Below are positions 11,369-20,094 of a DNA stretch of 64,000 nt, piece by piece. The notes under the pieces were generated by a model. That model did not search any database. It was not told the DNA's origin and was given only the letters and a program-made list of their open reading frames with translations. Source of the stretch: Glyphotaelius pellucidus (taxonomy: Eukaryota; Arthropoda; Insecta; Trichoptera; Limnephilidae); assembly GCA_936435175.1 (NCBI GenBank), contig OW386565.1:930001-994000 (forward strand). The letters run 5' to 3'. Positions within the stretch are counted from its first letter, which is position 1. The number at the start of each line of letters is the position of its first letter. The translations under genes and the position numbers were made by a program.

Positions 11369-12370
11369 TTTTTATTTTATTATTTTTTTTATTTATCAAA
11401 ATTATACAATACAGAATATAGTATATTATATAAAGCATTGTACTCCCAGGAGTTAATAAACTCATTGCGGGAATGATACGCATTACATGAAACATATAGC
11501 TGTATGTATTAAATGGACATATGATGGGGACATACACAACATTATTATTTCGGATAGTCATTAATAAGATGAAGTTTGAGCATGTTAGTTTGGGTCTTTT
11601 TACATTGACTTGCACGTTTGATCTCGTTGGGTAGTTGATTATATTTTGTGTGAGCTATGTATTCTAGGGATCTTAGTCCATATTTTGTTGATTTGATTTT
11701 TGATATAAGAAGTTTGTTGTGATTTCTTGTGTTGTGTTGGTGTACGTCGCAATTGTAATAGAGTGTAGTGTTGGAATGTGCCGAGTGTTGAATTACTTGT
11801 AATATAGTTTTAGTTATTTCAAAAGTGGGAATGGTATTAAAAGGAAGTATTTGGGTGTTTCTGTAGATGTCTTTGACATGTGTGTCCCAAGGTAGACTGA
11901 AAATATTTCGCAGGGCTCTATTTTGAACGACTTGGACTTCTGAAATCATTTTTTTGTAGCAAATCCCCAGATTCCGGCGAGATATATTAGATGTGAGTGA
12001 ATCATAGCATGGTAAATCGATTTTAATAGAGAGGGAGGAAGTAACCCGCGAAGTCTATATAAAACACCAGTTATAGGAGTAATTTTGGATAGAACATGTT
12101 TAAATTGGTGATTCCATGTGAGTTGTGAATCAATGAAAAGGCCAAGATATTTTGTAACATCAGCCCTTTCAAGGCGGTTATTATCAAGACTTATATTAAG
12201 ACTTACATTTTTTTTATTTGCAAACAGTATGTAATGTGTTTTTTTTTATGTTTAGGCTAAGTTTGTTTAGTCGCAGCCAGTTTGCCAGGCAAGCTATATC
12301 CCTTTCCATTTCCTTTTCAAGTTCGTTTAAATCATTATTGTGATAAAGAATCACTGTATCATCTGCATAG
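11369..12370 (-). mobile_element. 5'-truncated LINE fragment inside the hAT
   Basis: Minus-strand RT sequence begins exactly within the catalytic motif (LYADDTVILY...), continues through the thumb (LDNNRLERADVTKYLG-like), and ends with an open frame at 11545-11949 holding the usual C-terminal tail (YGLRSLEYIAHTKYNQLPNE). The 3' end is A-rich (complement of 11369-11397). AGTTA at 11364-11368 and 12371-12375 is a probable 5-bp target duplication. It splits the hAT transposase tail. The clade looks Jockey/CR1-like. Confidence 0.8.
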
Positions 12371-12535
12371 AGTTACGCAGGCTCACATTTCTCATTTAAC
12401 ATATTTTCATATTAAATTAATTTTCATATTAAATATTAAATACACATTGTTTTTTTTTCTTTGGTGTACCTTTAAAAATTTATTTTTGGTAGGTGTACCT
12501 TGATCACAAAAAGTTTGCGGAACACTGATCTATAA

Positions 12536-12645
12536 CACATGTAACTTAATTTTAGTAGAGTATTGTACTGCCCTGAAGAAGCTACGGTAGTAGCGAAACC
12601 GGGTCGGCATTAAGTATATAAAAAATAAAGGTGGTGTTTACAAAG
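12536..12645 (+). mobile_element. Penelope-like 3' region, continued after the hAT
   Basis: Resumes the sequence cut at 9208. It contains 'ctgaagaagctacggtag' followed by 'tagcgaaaccgggtcggc', the kind of imperfect hairpin found in untranslated ends of Penelope-like elements. Assignment rests on continuity across the hAT TSD plus this motif. Confidence 0.55.
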
Positions 12646-12654
12646 TTATTGTTT

Positions 12655-13220
12655 AATTGATAAATTTAAGTTTAACAAGGGGAATATTTCCAACAAACTA
12701 TAAAAATACAATAATTTCACCTATTTATAAATCTGGAGATCCACAACAAGTAACTATCGCCCAATCTGTCTAATCTCAAACATAGGAAAGATTTTTGAAA
12801 AAATTGTGAAAAACCAAATGGACAAATTCCTAGAAAGTAATAAAATTCTTCATCAAAACCAGTTCGGTTTTATAAAGTCACTCCGCACACAAGATGCTAT
12901 TGCTAATGTCTCATACATCAACGAATCATTGGATAGAGGTGAAAAAAAGTCAGGTATATTTATTGATCTCAGAAAAGCGTTTGAAAGCTTATCCCATGAG
13001 ATTCTTTTGAAAAAAAATTAAAAATATAGGTATAAAAGACAACGCGATTAAGTGGATTTAAATATATTTTCCATGCCCAAAATTAAACACTTCCTTTGCA
13101 CAAAATTATTATACTAACCAAGGTAGAATTTTTTTCAATCAACTACCGCAAGAAATAAGAAACATATATGGTAAAATCCAATTAATAAACACTGTCAAAA
13201 AATATTTTAAAAGATAATCT
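12655..13220 (+). pseudogene. LINE RT fragment with internal deletion
   Basis: The plus strand reads an RT finger/palm region: GIFPTNYKNTIISPIYKSGD, then an open frame at 12806-13021 with LHQNQFGFIKSLRTQDAIAN and motif A (FIDLRKAFESLS, with E where most families have D at the last position). After 13055 the sequence jumps to a C-terminal tail (NQGRIFFNQLPQEIRN). Motifs B and C (YADD) are therefore deleted. The intact I-type LINE at 13481-19005 was inserted just downstream. Confidence 0.7.
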
Positions 13221-13467
13221 TTAAAAACAAATAGTTTCCGCCTGATTTCATATAAAAACATATTTCATACCTTAGTTTCCACAGATGATATTTATTCCCT
13301 CAAAATAATTTGAAAATTTATTTTATCATTAACAACTACAAAAACAGTATTCTTGGATACGTTATTCTGTCGCAAAATACTCACAATTATATAACACCTA
13401 ACAAATAGCAACTAATTGTTCTCTATCTATACATTGTAATTTCCATTTAGCATAAATAATATATATA

Positions 13468-13480
13468 AATATGTAACCTT
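13468..13480. repeat. TSD of the I-type LINE (3' side)
   Basis: AATATGTAACCTT occurs here, next to the A-tail (poly-T on the plus strand, 13481-13491), and again at 19006-19018. It is a perfect 13-bp target-site duplication. Confidence 0.9.
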
Positions 13481-13625
13481 TTTTTTTTTTTGGTTTTAGG
13501 CAATTCACCCTGGAGAGAGTGCTTTGTGCCGGTAATATTTAAAATGGAAAAGAAATTTCGGTTAATCTAATGGGAAAATAATAAAACAAATTAAATATTG
13601 GACTCATTTAGATCACTAAAACAAA

Positions 13626-16175
13626 TTAAATATTGAATTCATTCAGGTTAATAAACTTACATAAAGCTGTATGAACACGAGAATTGTTAAGAGATAAAAG
13701 GTATGAAATGTTAAGGGGGGACTGGTGTGTGATTTTAATAAGCAGGCGGTATATGTTCTTGAAAGATGAATGGTTTTTACAGTTAAAGAAAACGTGGTCG
13801 AGGGTTTCCTCTTCCACACCGCACTGGCAGAACGGATCATCTAAAACTCTAATTCTAGACAAGTGAGATGCAATTGAACAGTGGCCAATTCTCATTCTCG
13901 AGATACATGAAATGAATCGTTTTGAAAGTTTTTTACCGTGAAACCATGGCTTAGCAGGGATATGGTTTTGAATTCCCGCATAGAAAGATCCAGTTCTTAT
14001 TTTGGAGACTGCCCAATTTTCTTCCCAGGCACGAGTCATATTGGATTTAAGAATCGGAAAGACATCGGATATAGGAATTCTAAAATTTAGTGGGATAGTT
14101 CCGGAATCTGAACCAGATTTGGCGAGAAAATCGGCCATCTCATTACCCTCGATACCCAAATGGGCAGGGACCCAGGCCAATATCGTCTCAAACCCAGATT
14201 CACTAAGAGAATTGAGAAGATTTTTTATTTTACATATAATATTGTCTTCCGGATAACGTAAAATATTTGACCTAATTTTAGTTAGAGCACTTAGCGAATC
14301 AGTACATAATAAGGCTCGATGAATGTTGAGAACCTGGATTTGATTTAGCGCTTGTTCAATTGCAAAGCATTCGGCTGTAAATATGGAAGCTTCTTTCGGT
14401 AATTTATAAGTGAGATTGATGTTGAATTCTGGACTATATATAGATGCTCCACATCTTTTATTTTCAAATTTGGAACCATCCGTGAAAAGGATGGAAAATC
14501 CAGGGAATTTCGAAGCCACTATGCTTTTAAAACAATCATCCACATTTTGAAATTTATTTGGGGAAGATAAAATATTCTTCCGAAAGACTGATGTTATTGT
14601 GTTCGGCATAAAAGTGATTGCCTTAAATGGAATATTGTATATAGGAAGATTGGGAACTTCTTGAAGATATTGGAGGGAAGATGATAGAGAATTATAGAGA
14701 TGAAAACTTTTAATTAAGAGAGGAAAACATTGTTTTTCTCTCAATCTTTTGTTAGAATTCAAATAAACACTTAACCTATTAAGACTTTGTTTAATAGGAT
14801 GATGTGATAACGATAAAGCCTTGAAAATATATTTATTGGCAAGGAATGGCCTTCTGAAATATAATGGAGGCTCCACACACTCCACCTGAAGAGCATTAAT
14901 TGGAGAAGACTTCATAGCTCCAATAATCATTCTGAGGGCTTTTGATTGAATTCTTTCCATTTTCTTATCTAGATATTTAGGGAGTGGGTCAAAAAGGAAT
15001 GAGCCATAATCCAAGTGGCTCCGAACTAGGGAATTATACATTAATTTAAGAGTGGTAGGGTGAGATCCCCACCATACTCTGGAAACTGCTCGCATCATAT
15101 TAAGTCCCTTTTCACACTTTGTAGAAATTATCTGAATGTGTGGAAGCCAGGAAAGTTTATGGTTCAAAAGAAGACCAAGGAATTTGATTTGAGTAGCGGT
15201 TTGTAGAGGCACATTATCAAAAGAAATTGAGAATTGGGGAATTTTTCTTTTGCGCGTGAAAGCCACGACCCTTGTTTTAGATGCCGCCAGATTCATCCCA
15301 TTTATTGACAACCAGCTTTTAATATATTGTAAAGCCAAATTCATTTCCTTAGCTGCAAGAATAATATTTTTATGTAACAAATATATAAGGATATCATCCG
15401 CAAAGTAAAGACGCTTGATAGAAAAAGGAATTACTGAGTCTAGGTCGCTTATATAAATATTAAACAACAGAGGACTAATAACAGAACCCTGGGGCAAACC
15501 TCTCCATAGTTTGCGCCTTAAGCATTTAGAGGAAGACTCAATAATAATGGACCTATCTGAGAGCAAATTAATAATAAATTGGACTAATTTCGGGGGGATT
15601 TGTTTTTTAATTAGCTTTTCTTTCAAAACATTCAGTAAAACATCATCGTAAGCTGATGAAAGGTCAAGGAATGTGGCCAATGTATAAGAATTTAGGGATT
15701 GGGAAACTCGGATATCAGTTGTGAACAAACTTAAATTATCCATTGTAGATTTCTTTTTCCGAAAACCATACTGATTTGGTGAGATAATATCTTGACTTTC
15801 AACAAACCACTCTAATCTGTTCTTCATCAAACGCTCCGCTACTTTCATCAAACATGATGAAAGAGCAATAGGCCGATAAGACGAAATTTCAGATGGATTT
15901 TTTCCAGGTTTTAAAATGGGAATGATTTTTTGAGTTTTCCAAACATCCGGAATTAGTCCTGTTTCAAACATATTATTAATAAGAGATAAGAAATATTCAA
16001 CCGCCATATCAGAAAATGATTTAATGAAACTATTAAGTATTCCATCGGGACCCGGAGCAGAGTCAGAAAGGGTTCTTATTACTAGTTTCATCTCATCAAT
16101 GGAGAAAGGAGCATCTAGCCAGTTAGAGTGAGATGGATATGGCTTAATAGAAGGCATTTCTTCACATCCGGCCAC
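13626..16175 (-). CDS. ORF2 part 2: reverse transcriptase, RNase H, zinc finger
   Basis: 849 codons. RT motif A is DLSSAYDD (residues 171-178), motif B is GLPQGSVISP (226-235) and motif C is FADD (258-261), all with catalytic Asp intact. RNase H follows with FTDGS (D566), E602, CTDS (D626) and AD (D682), a complete D-E-D-D set. A C-terminal CxC...H...C cluster (C783, C785, H794, C799) resembles the zinc knuckle typical of these ORF2 proteins. It would copy the element RNA at the nicked target and remove the RNA strand. The N-terminal Met shown is only the first in this frame. The true protein starts with the endonuclease at 17365 and enters this frame after a 1-nt frameshift at 16180-16185. 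Confidence 0.92.
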   Translation of the reverse strand: MAGCEEMPSIKPYPSHSNWLDAPFSIDEMKLVIRTLSDSAPGPDGILNSFIKSFSDMAVEYFLSLINNMFETGLIPDVWKTQKIIPILKPGKNPSEISSYRPIALSSCLMKVAERLMKNRLEWFVESQDIISPNQYGFRKKKSTMDNLSLFTTDIRVSQSLNSYTLATFLDLSSAYDDVLLNVLKEKLIKKQIPPKLVQFIINLLSDRSIIIESSSKCLRRKLWRGLPQGSVISPLLFNIYISDLDSVIPFSIKRLYFADDILIYLLHKNIILAAKEMNLALQYIKSWLSINGMNLAASKTRVVAFTRKRKIPQFSISFDNVPLQTATQIKFLGLLLNHKLSWLPHIQIISTKCEKGLNMMRAVSRVWWGSHPTTLKLMYNSLVRSHLDYGSFLFDPLPKYLDKKMERIQSKALRMIIGAMKSSPINALQVECVEPPLYFRRPFLANKYIFKALSLSHHPIKQSLNRLSVYLNSNKRLREKQCFPLLIKSFHLYNSLSSSLQYLQEVPNLPIYNIPFKAITFMPNTITSVFRKNILSSPNKFQNVDDCFKSIVASKFPGFSILFTDGSKFENKRCGASIYSPEFNINLTYKLPKEASIFTAECFAIEQALNQIQVLNIHRALLCTDSLSALTKIRSNILRYPEDNIICKIKNLLNSLSESGFETILAWVPAHLGIEGNEMADFLAKSGSDSGTIPLNFRIPISDVFPILKSNMTRAWEENWAVSKIRTGSFYAGIQNHIPAKPWFHGKKLSKRFISCISRMRIGHCSIASHLSRIRVLDDPFCQCGVEEETLDHVFFNCKNHSSFKNIYRLLIKITHQSPLNISYLLSLNNSRVHTALCKFINLNEFNI

Positions 16176-17365
16176 TGATGGGGGGCTATTTTATCCGCAA
16201 ATCCTATAAGAATTTCTTCTGATATATGCTTGGTACTCGGCGGAGAATACGATGATCCGAATTTTTTTAAGCTAGACCAAACTGAAGATTGGGGAGTTTC
16301 CGGAGACAGGTTCTCACAGAACTTCCGCCATCCAGCGCGTTTTTTATTTTTCAAAATTCGTTTGGTTTCTGCCTGGGCTTTTTTAACTGATAAAAAATTT
16401 TCTAGTGTCATACACTTACGAAAAGAGGAAATTGCTTTTTTACGAGAGTTGACGGAGCGAGTGCATTCCTCGTCCCACCACGGATTAGAGTGTTTTATTT
16501 TAATGTTCGCATTGCGTTTCGGGATGGATTTTTCTGCTGCATTTATAACCATAGAGGGAAACGTCTCACATTGCAATCTGATGTCTCCCGGGGACGATTT
16601 TTTTTTAAAATTAATAAGGTTATCTAGTTCAGAAGAGAAAGTGCTCCAATTCGCATCATTTATTCTAAATTTGAGATTATTTTTAACTGGTGGAGGATAA
16701 GTGTTAGATTGATGTTGGAATCGGATTATAATTGGAAAATGATCACTAGAGAGGGGATCGTTTAGGATGTCCCAAGAGCATTTAGATGCTAACGAATATG
16801 AACAAAGAGATAAATCAACAGCACTTTTCCGTTGATGAGGGGGGGTGAATCTGGTTGGAGATCCGTCATTTAAAAAACATAGGTTATGGGTATCAATAAA
16901 ATCTAAAAGATTGCGGCCAGAACGATTTGTTATTTTGCTACCCCAAGAAGGGGAATGTGCATTAAAATCTCCAAGGATCATAAAAGGGGAACAAATCTGG
17001 GTTAAGATTGGTGCCCATTCATTTTCAATAAAAGTGGTAGAGGGAGGAATATATATTGATAATATTGTGATATCAGATAAGACAGCTGCTATTATCTGGA
17101 TATCGTCGGAGGGAGTATGTATATTAATTTGTTTAAACGGGATAGACTTATGGATTATCAGAGCCGTGCCGCCTTTACCATCCGGTCTGTCGTGTCTGAG
17201 ACAATAATAACCCGGAATTCTTAAGTGAAAGGAGGGTTTTAACCACGTTTCAGAAATGGCGGCCACTGAAACGTCGTGTTCGTCGAGTAATTGAATTAGG
17301 TCAGATTTGTTAGCGAAGAGGCTTCTACTGTTCCACTGAAGAATTTTGTTCAGTTTCGAAGTCAT
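16115..17365 (-). CDS. ORF2 part 1: APE-type endonuclease
   Basis: Starts MTSKLNKILQWNSRSLFANK, with the Asn of the APE metal site, then ISETWL (catalytic Glu), the loop HDRPDGKGG, GDFNAHSPSWG (Asp and Asn of the active site) and SSDHFPI (catalytic Asp-His) within the first 220 residues. A basic linker leads toward the RT. The ATG at 17365 overlaps the ORF1 end. The frame fails at 16180-16185, where a run of six G (plus strand) is one base out. Adding or removing bases in that run moves the frame between the two parts, so about the last 23 residues of this open frame are out-of-frame nonsense. Confidence 0.9.
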   Translation of the reverse strand: MTSKLNKILQWNSRSLFANKSDLIQLLDEHDVSVAAISETWLKPSFHLRIPGYYCLRHDRPDGKGGTALIIHKSIPFKQINIHTPSDDIQIIAAVLSDITILSIYIPPSTTFIENEWAPILTQICSPFMILGDFNAHSPSWGSKITNRSGRNLLDFIDTHNLCFLNDGSPTRFTPPHQRKSAVDLSLCSYSLASKCSWDILNDPLSSDHFPIIIRFQHQSNTYPPPVKNNLKFRINDANWSTFSSELDNLINFKKKSSPGDIRLQCETFPSMVINAAEKSIPKRNANIKIKHSNPWWDEECTRSVNSRKKAISSFRKCMTLENFLSVKKAQAETKRILKNKKRAGWRKFCENLSPETPQSSVWSSLKKFGSSYSPPSTKHISEEILIGFADKIAPHQWPDVKKCLLLSHIHLTLTG

Positions 17366-17582
17366 TGGGGAGGCAAGATAATAAAGATTTAATGTAATCG
17401 GCAGCGTTGGACGGTACGTTGTTGTTTGTAAGGATAGAAATTAAAAGGGTAATTAAAGTTTGTATAAAAGAATTATTATTCAATATTTCGGGGAGAGCAG
17501 GAGGGGATGTATTACTATTAATGGCACACCCATTGGGGGTCCGAGATTTGGCATTCCCATTCGGGCTGGTCAAAATATTATT
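17325..17582 (-). CDS. ORF1 C-terminal extension after an in-frame TAG
   Basis: Directly downstream of the TAG at 17585-17583 the same frame stays open to 17325. It encodes a Pro/Asn-rich linker and then an amphipathic stretch (FIQTLITLLISILTNN) and a LLSCLPNDFE-like tail. This C-terminal pattern is common in ORF1 proteins of I/Jockey-type elements, so the stop is probably a mutation in a longer ORF1 of about 480 codons. Programmed readthrough is a less likely alternative. It overlaps the ORF2 start in another frame. Confidence 0.65.
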   Translation of the reverse strand, partial: NNILTSPNGNAKSRTPNGCAINSNTSPPALPEILNNNSFIQTLITLLISILTNNNVPSNAADYIKSLLSCLPNDFETEQNSSVEQ

Positions 17583-18776
17583 CTAAATAATAATTAATTG
17601 TTTTTTATCAAGGTAAGGAGTATATTTTGGGTTGGGTTTGACTGGCTTGAGAATGGTTTCTCTGTGAGAAGATGACGTTGAATTTAAAAAGGTGGTTGAT
17701 TGGAAAGGAGCTGAGGACGATGTCATCTCTGCGAAAGATTTTTTCGCAGGAGAGAATAACTTTGAGGCCTGGAAGTACGAAATGTTGTCGGAAGCCATTT
17801 TATGTTTTATGTTCCTCTGTCTTGTCAATTCCGGACAGGCTAGACTGACCGCGGTATGTGCACCCGAACAGTTAATGCAAATGGGATTATTGGAAGATTT
17901 TGGACATTGATCAAATGGGTGACCTTCTCCGCAAAAGTAACAACGTGGAGGGGAGCGGCATACGGATTTTGTATGTCCAAACCGGCAGCAATTGAAGCAT
18001 TGAACAGTTGGAAATTTATAAACTTCGACGGGAAGCGAGGTATAATAAATAAACACACGAGACGGAAGGGATTGTCCCTCAAATGTAACAACAACAGATT
18101 GGGAAGGTTTCCAGATCTTGTTTCCATCAGAAGAATCCTTGTAGTTCAGTCGACGTGCTTTTATTACTTTCGGGGTTCCTTGGGAATTATTCAAAGCATC
18201 AACAATTTCAGCCTCTGGGATATCCGTGGGAATTCCTCGAACAAGACCCATTCTTGTAAGGTTAAATGACGGGATGAACGATTTATATTTATGTTTTGAG
18301 AGCGAGTCAATTTTTTTTACAAATCCATTTGCGGAAGCGGCAGTATTAAACTCGATAGATAATTTATATCGCCCTTCCGGTTTAATTGAACCATTAACAA
18401 TACCAAGGTTATTATTTTTTGAGTCAAATAAGAATTTTCCAAAATCTAAAGGATGAATAAGTTTTCCTTGTTCAGTTCTCTGAACAATTACGATAAAAGG
18501 ACCGGAAGCGGAAGCAGGATAAAGTAAGTCAGTACTTTTTGTATTATCGCTAGCTAAAGTACTTGTCTGGGTGTTACTATTGGGGTTAAGGTCGTTAGAG
18601 GTCGAGGTTTGTTGAATCGGCGGTATAGATTTAACTTTCGATGGGATATAAAGGCTATGCGATGGTCGTCGTTTACGAGATGGAAGCGTAATAGAAGCCT
18701 GGCTAGTGTTAGATTCCGAATCAGAAAAATCTAATATCGATCCTGGGTCGGGAGGTCTATCTTCGTCTTCCTCCAT
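17583..18776 (-). CDS. ORF1: Gag-like RNA-binding protein
   Basis: 397 codons from ATG at 18776. An acidic N-terminus (MEEDEDRPPDPGSI) and a Ser/Thr-rich low-complexity region come first, then an RRM-like region around residues 95-240. Three CCHC zinc knuckles follow (CFNCCRFGHTKSVC, CYFCGEGHPFDQC, CINCSGAHTAVSLAC). This is the nucleocapsid-like protein that packages element RNA. The frame ends at TAG and reopens immediately. Confidence 0.9.
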   Translation of the reverse strand: MEEDEDRPPDPGSILDFSDSESNTSQASITLPSRKRRPSHSLYIPSKVKSIPPIQQTSTSNDLNPNSNTQTSTLASDNTKSTDLLYPASASGPFIVIVQRTEQGKLIHPLDFGKFLFDSKNNNLGIVNGSIKPEGRYKLSIEFNTAASANGFVKKIDSLSKHKYKSFIPSFNLTRMGLVRGIPTDIPEAEIVDALNNSQGTPKVIKARRLNYKDSSDGNKIWKPSQSVVVTFEGQSLPSRVFIYYTSLPVEVYKFPTVQCFNCCRFGHTKSVCRSPPRCYFCGEGHPFDQCPKSSNNPICINCSGAHTAVSLACPELTRQRNIKHKMASDNISYFQASKLFSPAKKSFAEMTSSSAPFQSTTFLNSTSSSHRETILKPVKPNPKYTPYLDKKQLIII

Positions 18777-19005
18777 TATATAAAAAAAAAACTGAAAAAA
18801 TAATACGCAGTCTATTTCATTGACTGTACAAACAAAAACGGATTAGCCGTAAGTAGGAATGCAAACAAATAAGTATACGATAAACAGAATTAAATAAAAT
18901 GTAACAATAATCTCTTATCTGTATGAGGCACGGGAACGGGCGAACGGCACTAAGCAATAGGTAAGGTACACACAACCACTGTTGACCGCGGCTCGAATCG
19001 GACTC
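18777..19005 (-). promoter_or_regulatory. 5' UTR / probable internal promoter of the LINE
   Basis: The 229 bp between the transposition-defined 5' end (19005) and the ORF1 ATG. The minus-strand start is GAGTCCGATTCGAGCCGCGG. Because complete non-LTR elements are transcribed from an internal promoter, this segment should hold it. No motif is diagnostic by eye. Confidence 0.5.
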
Positions 19006-19018
19006 AATATGTAACCTT
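19006..19018. repeat. TSD of the I-type LINE (5' side)
   Basis: Second copy of AATATGTAACCTT. DNA flanking on the right (19019 onward) is the continuation of the sequence left of 13468. Confidence 0.9.
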
Positions 19019-19570
19019 AGTATTGTTGAAGACTGTTAAGTATATATAAAGGAACAATGTACACTACTCTTTCAGTCACAAGCTAATGCTACCGTGGAAG
19101 AGTAGTATTGGAATAATTGTTTACATGTACTTACACATCGTCGCCGCGCTTGCAAAATCCGCTTTGTAAAAAAAAGTAACTTTTCAGGAGAAGAAAAAAA
19201 CTGATTTATTTAACAATGTCTCGCATTTTTTTACAATCCAAATAAACAGAAAATTGGATTTTGTACAAATGATAGTTTTTGTGAATAAATGACACAAAGC
19301 TGATTTTGTATAGGTCTTTAAATCCGCTTCGTGTTAGAGGCAGCGTATAGCAGATTTTGACGTACGTATATTTTAGACATAACGGATTTTGCATTCAGTT
19401 AGAAATGATAGTAATTACGTATAATTTAAATGTTTTAAACCAACCAATAGCCTATTTCTAACGAATCTTTATCTTTTCCAGCTGACAGTTTACTTTTAAA
19501 TAACTAATTATCGAGTGAAGGTGAACTAAACATATTTTGAGTAAGATAGAAAAACAAGTTTATTACACGT

Positions 19571-20052
19571 TACATTTTATTTATTGAAAGAAGAAAAACA
19601 AGCAGATGGTAGCTAGTATTATACCTATTACAAACCAAACATTATGGAGCAATAATACAATCATATTAATCTCAACATTTAAACTAAATAAATTAACATT
19701 TCAGTTACATAAATAAACAATGGTAACGCCTGCGAGCAAACTAAACTAATAACTTTTGAGATCTTTAAAATTTTATAAAAAACAGAAGGTACGTAAGTAA
19801 TCTACCAAACCACTATTCGAGATGATTACATTTTATTTATTGAAAGAATAAAATCAAGTAGATAGTTAACTAGTATACCTATAACAAACCAAACATTATT
19901 GAACAATAATGCAATCATAATAATTATTACTTTTAAATAAAACAAATAACATCCCAGTTATGTAAATAAACAATGATAATGCCTACTAGTTATTGAGGTC
20001 TTTAAAAATAGAGGGTACGATAGTAATCAACAAAATCAGTATTTAAGATTAT
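19571..20052. repeat. Tandem duplication of about 250 bp, two diverged copies
   Basis: The segment beginning 'acattttatttattgaaaga' at 19571 recurs at 19830. Landmarks shared are 'acaaaccaaacattat', 'aataaacaatg' and 'gaggtctttaaaa'. Identity looks about 80%. It lies in the non-coding left part of the TIR element. Confidence 0.8.
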
Positions 20053-20094
20053 CGTAAAATGAATGAAAATCTCGATGCAAACATAACTTTAAGG

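Larger units (their letters stand above)
9209..12527 (+). mobile_element. hAT-superfamily DNA transposon (3.3 kb, degenerate)
   Basis: Terminal inverted repeats CAGTGTTCCGCAAA (left) and its complement TTTGCGGAACACTG (right) are flanked by a perfect 8-bp TSD. A decayed ZBED/SCAND-like transposase reads plus from about 9380 (MSSTKKQGKSSNT...) with many stops. The C-terminal dimerisation region is recognisable (ILPFETNWGFQLAL, then LSTIAPNF and DRLCS). That region has expanded into the 80/83-bp array, and a 5'-truncated LINE interrupts it at 11369-12370. After the LINE the frame resumes with a QAHISH-like tail, the usual end of this family. The element sits inside the 3' part of a Penelope-like element. 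Confidence 0.9.
13481..19005 (-). mobile_element. Complete I-superfamily non-LTR retrotransposon (5.5 kb)
   Basis: A full element on the minus strand. The 5' end is at 19005, with a 5' UTR of about 230 bp. ORF1 (18776 to 17325) overlaps ORF2 (17365 to 13626) by about 41 bp in a different frame, and the 3' end at 13481 carries an A-tail. It is bounded by a 13-bp perfect TSD, so it was inserted as one piece by target-primed reverse transcription. RNase H after the RT supports the I superfamily rather than plain Jockey or CR1. Only two lesions are seen, an in-frame TAG in ORF1 and a 1-nt change in a G6 run in ORF2, so the copy is young. Confidence 0.93.

Noticed and set aside
16230..17207. Plus-strand frames inside the LINE
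   Set aside because: They are antisense shadows of the endonuclease frame and have no domains.
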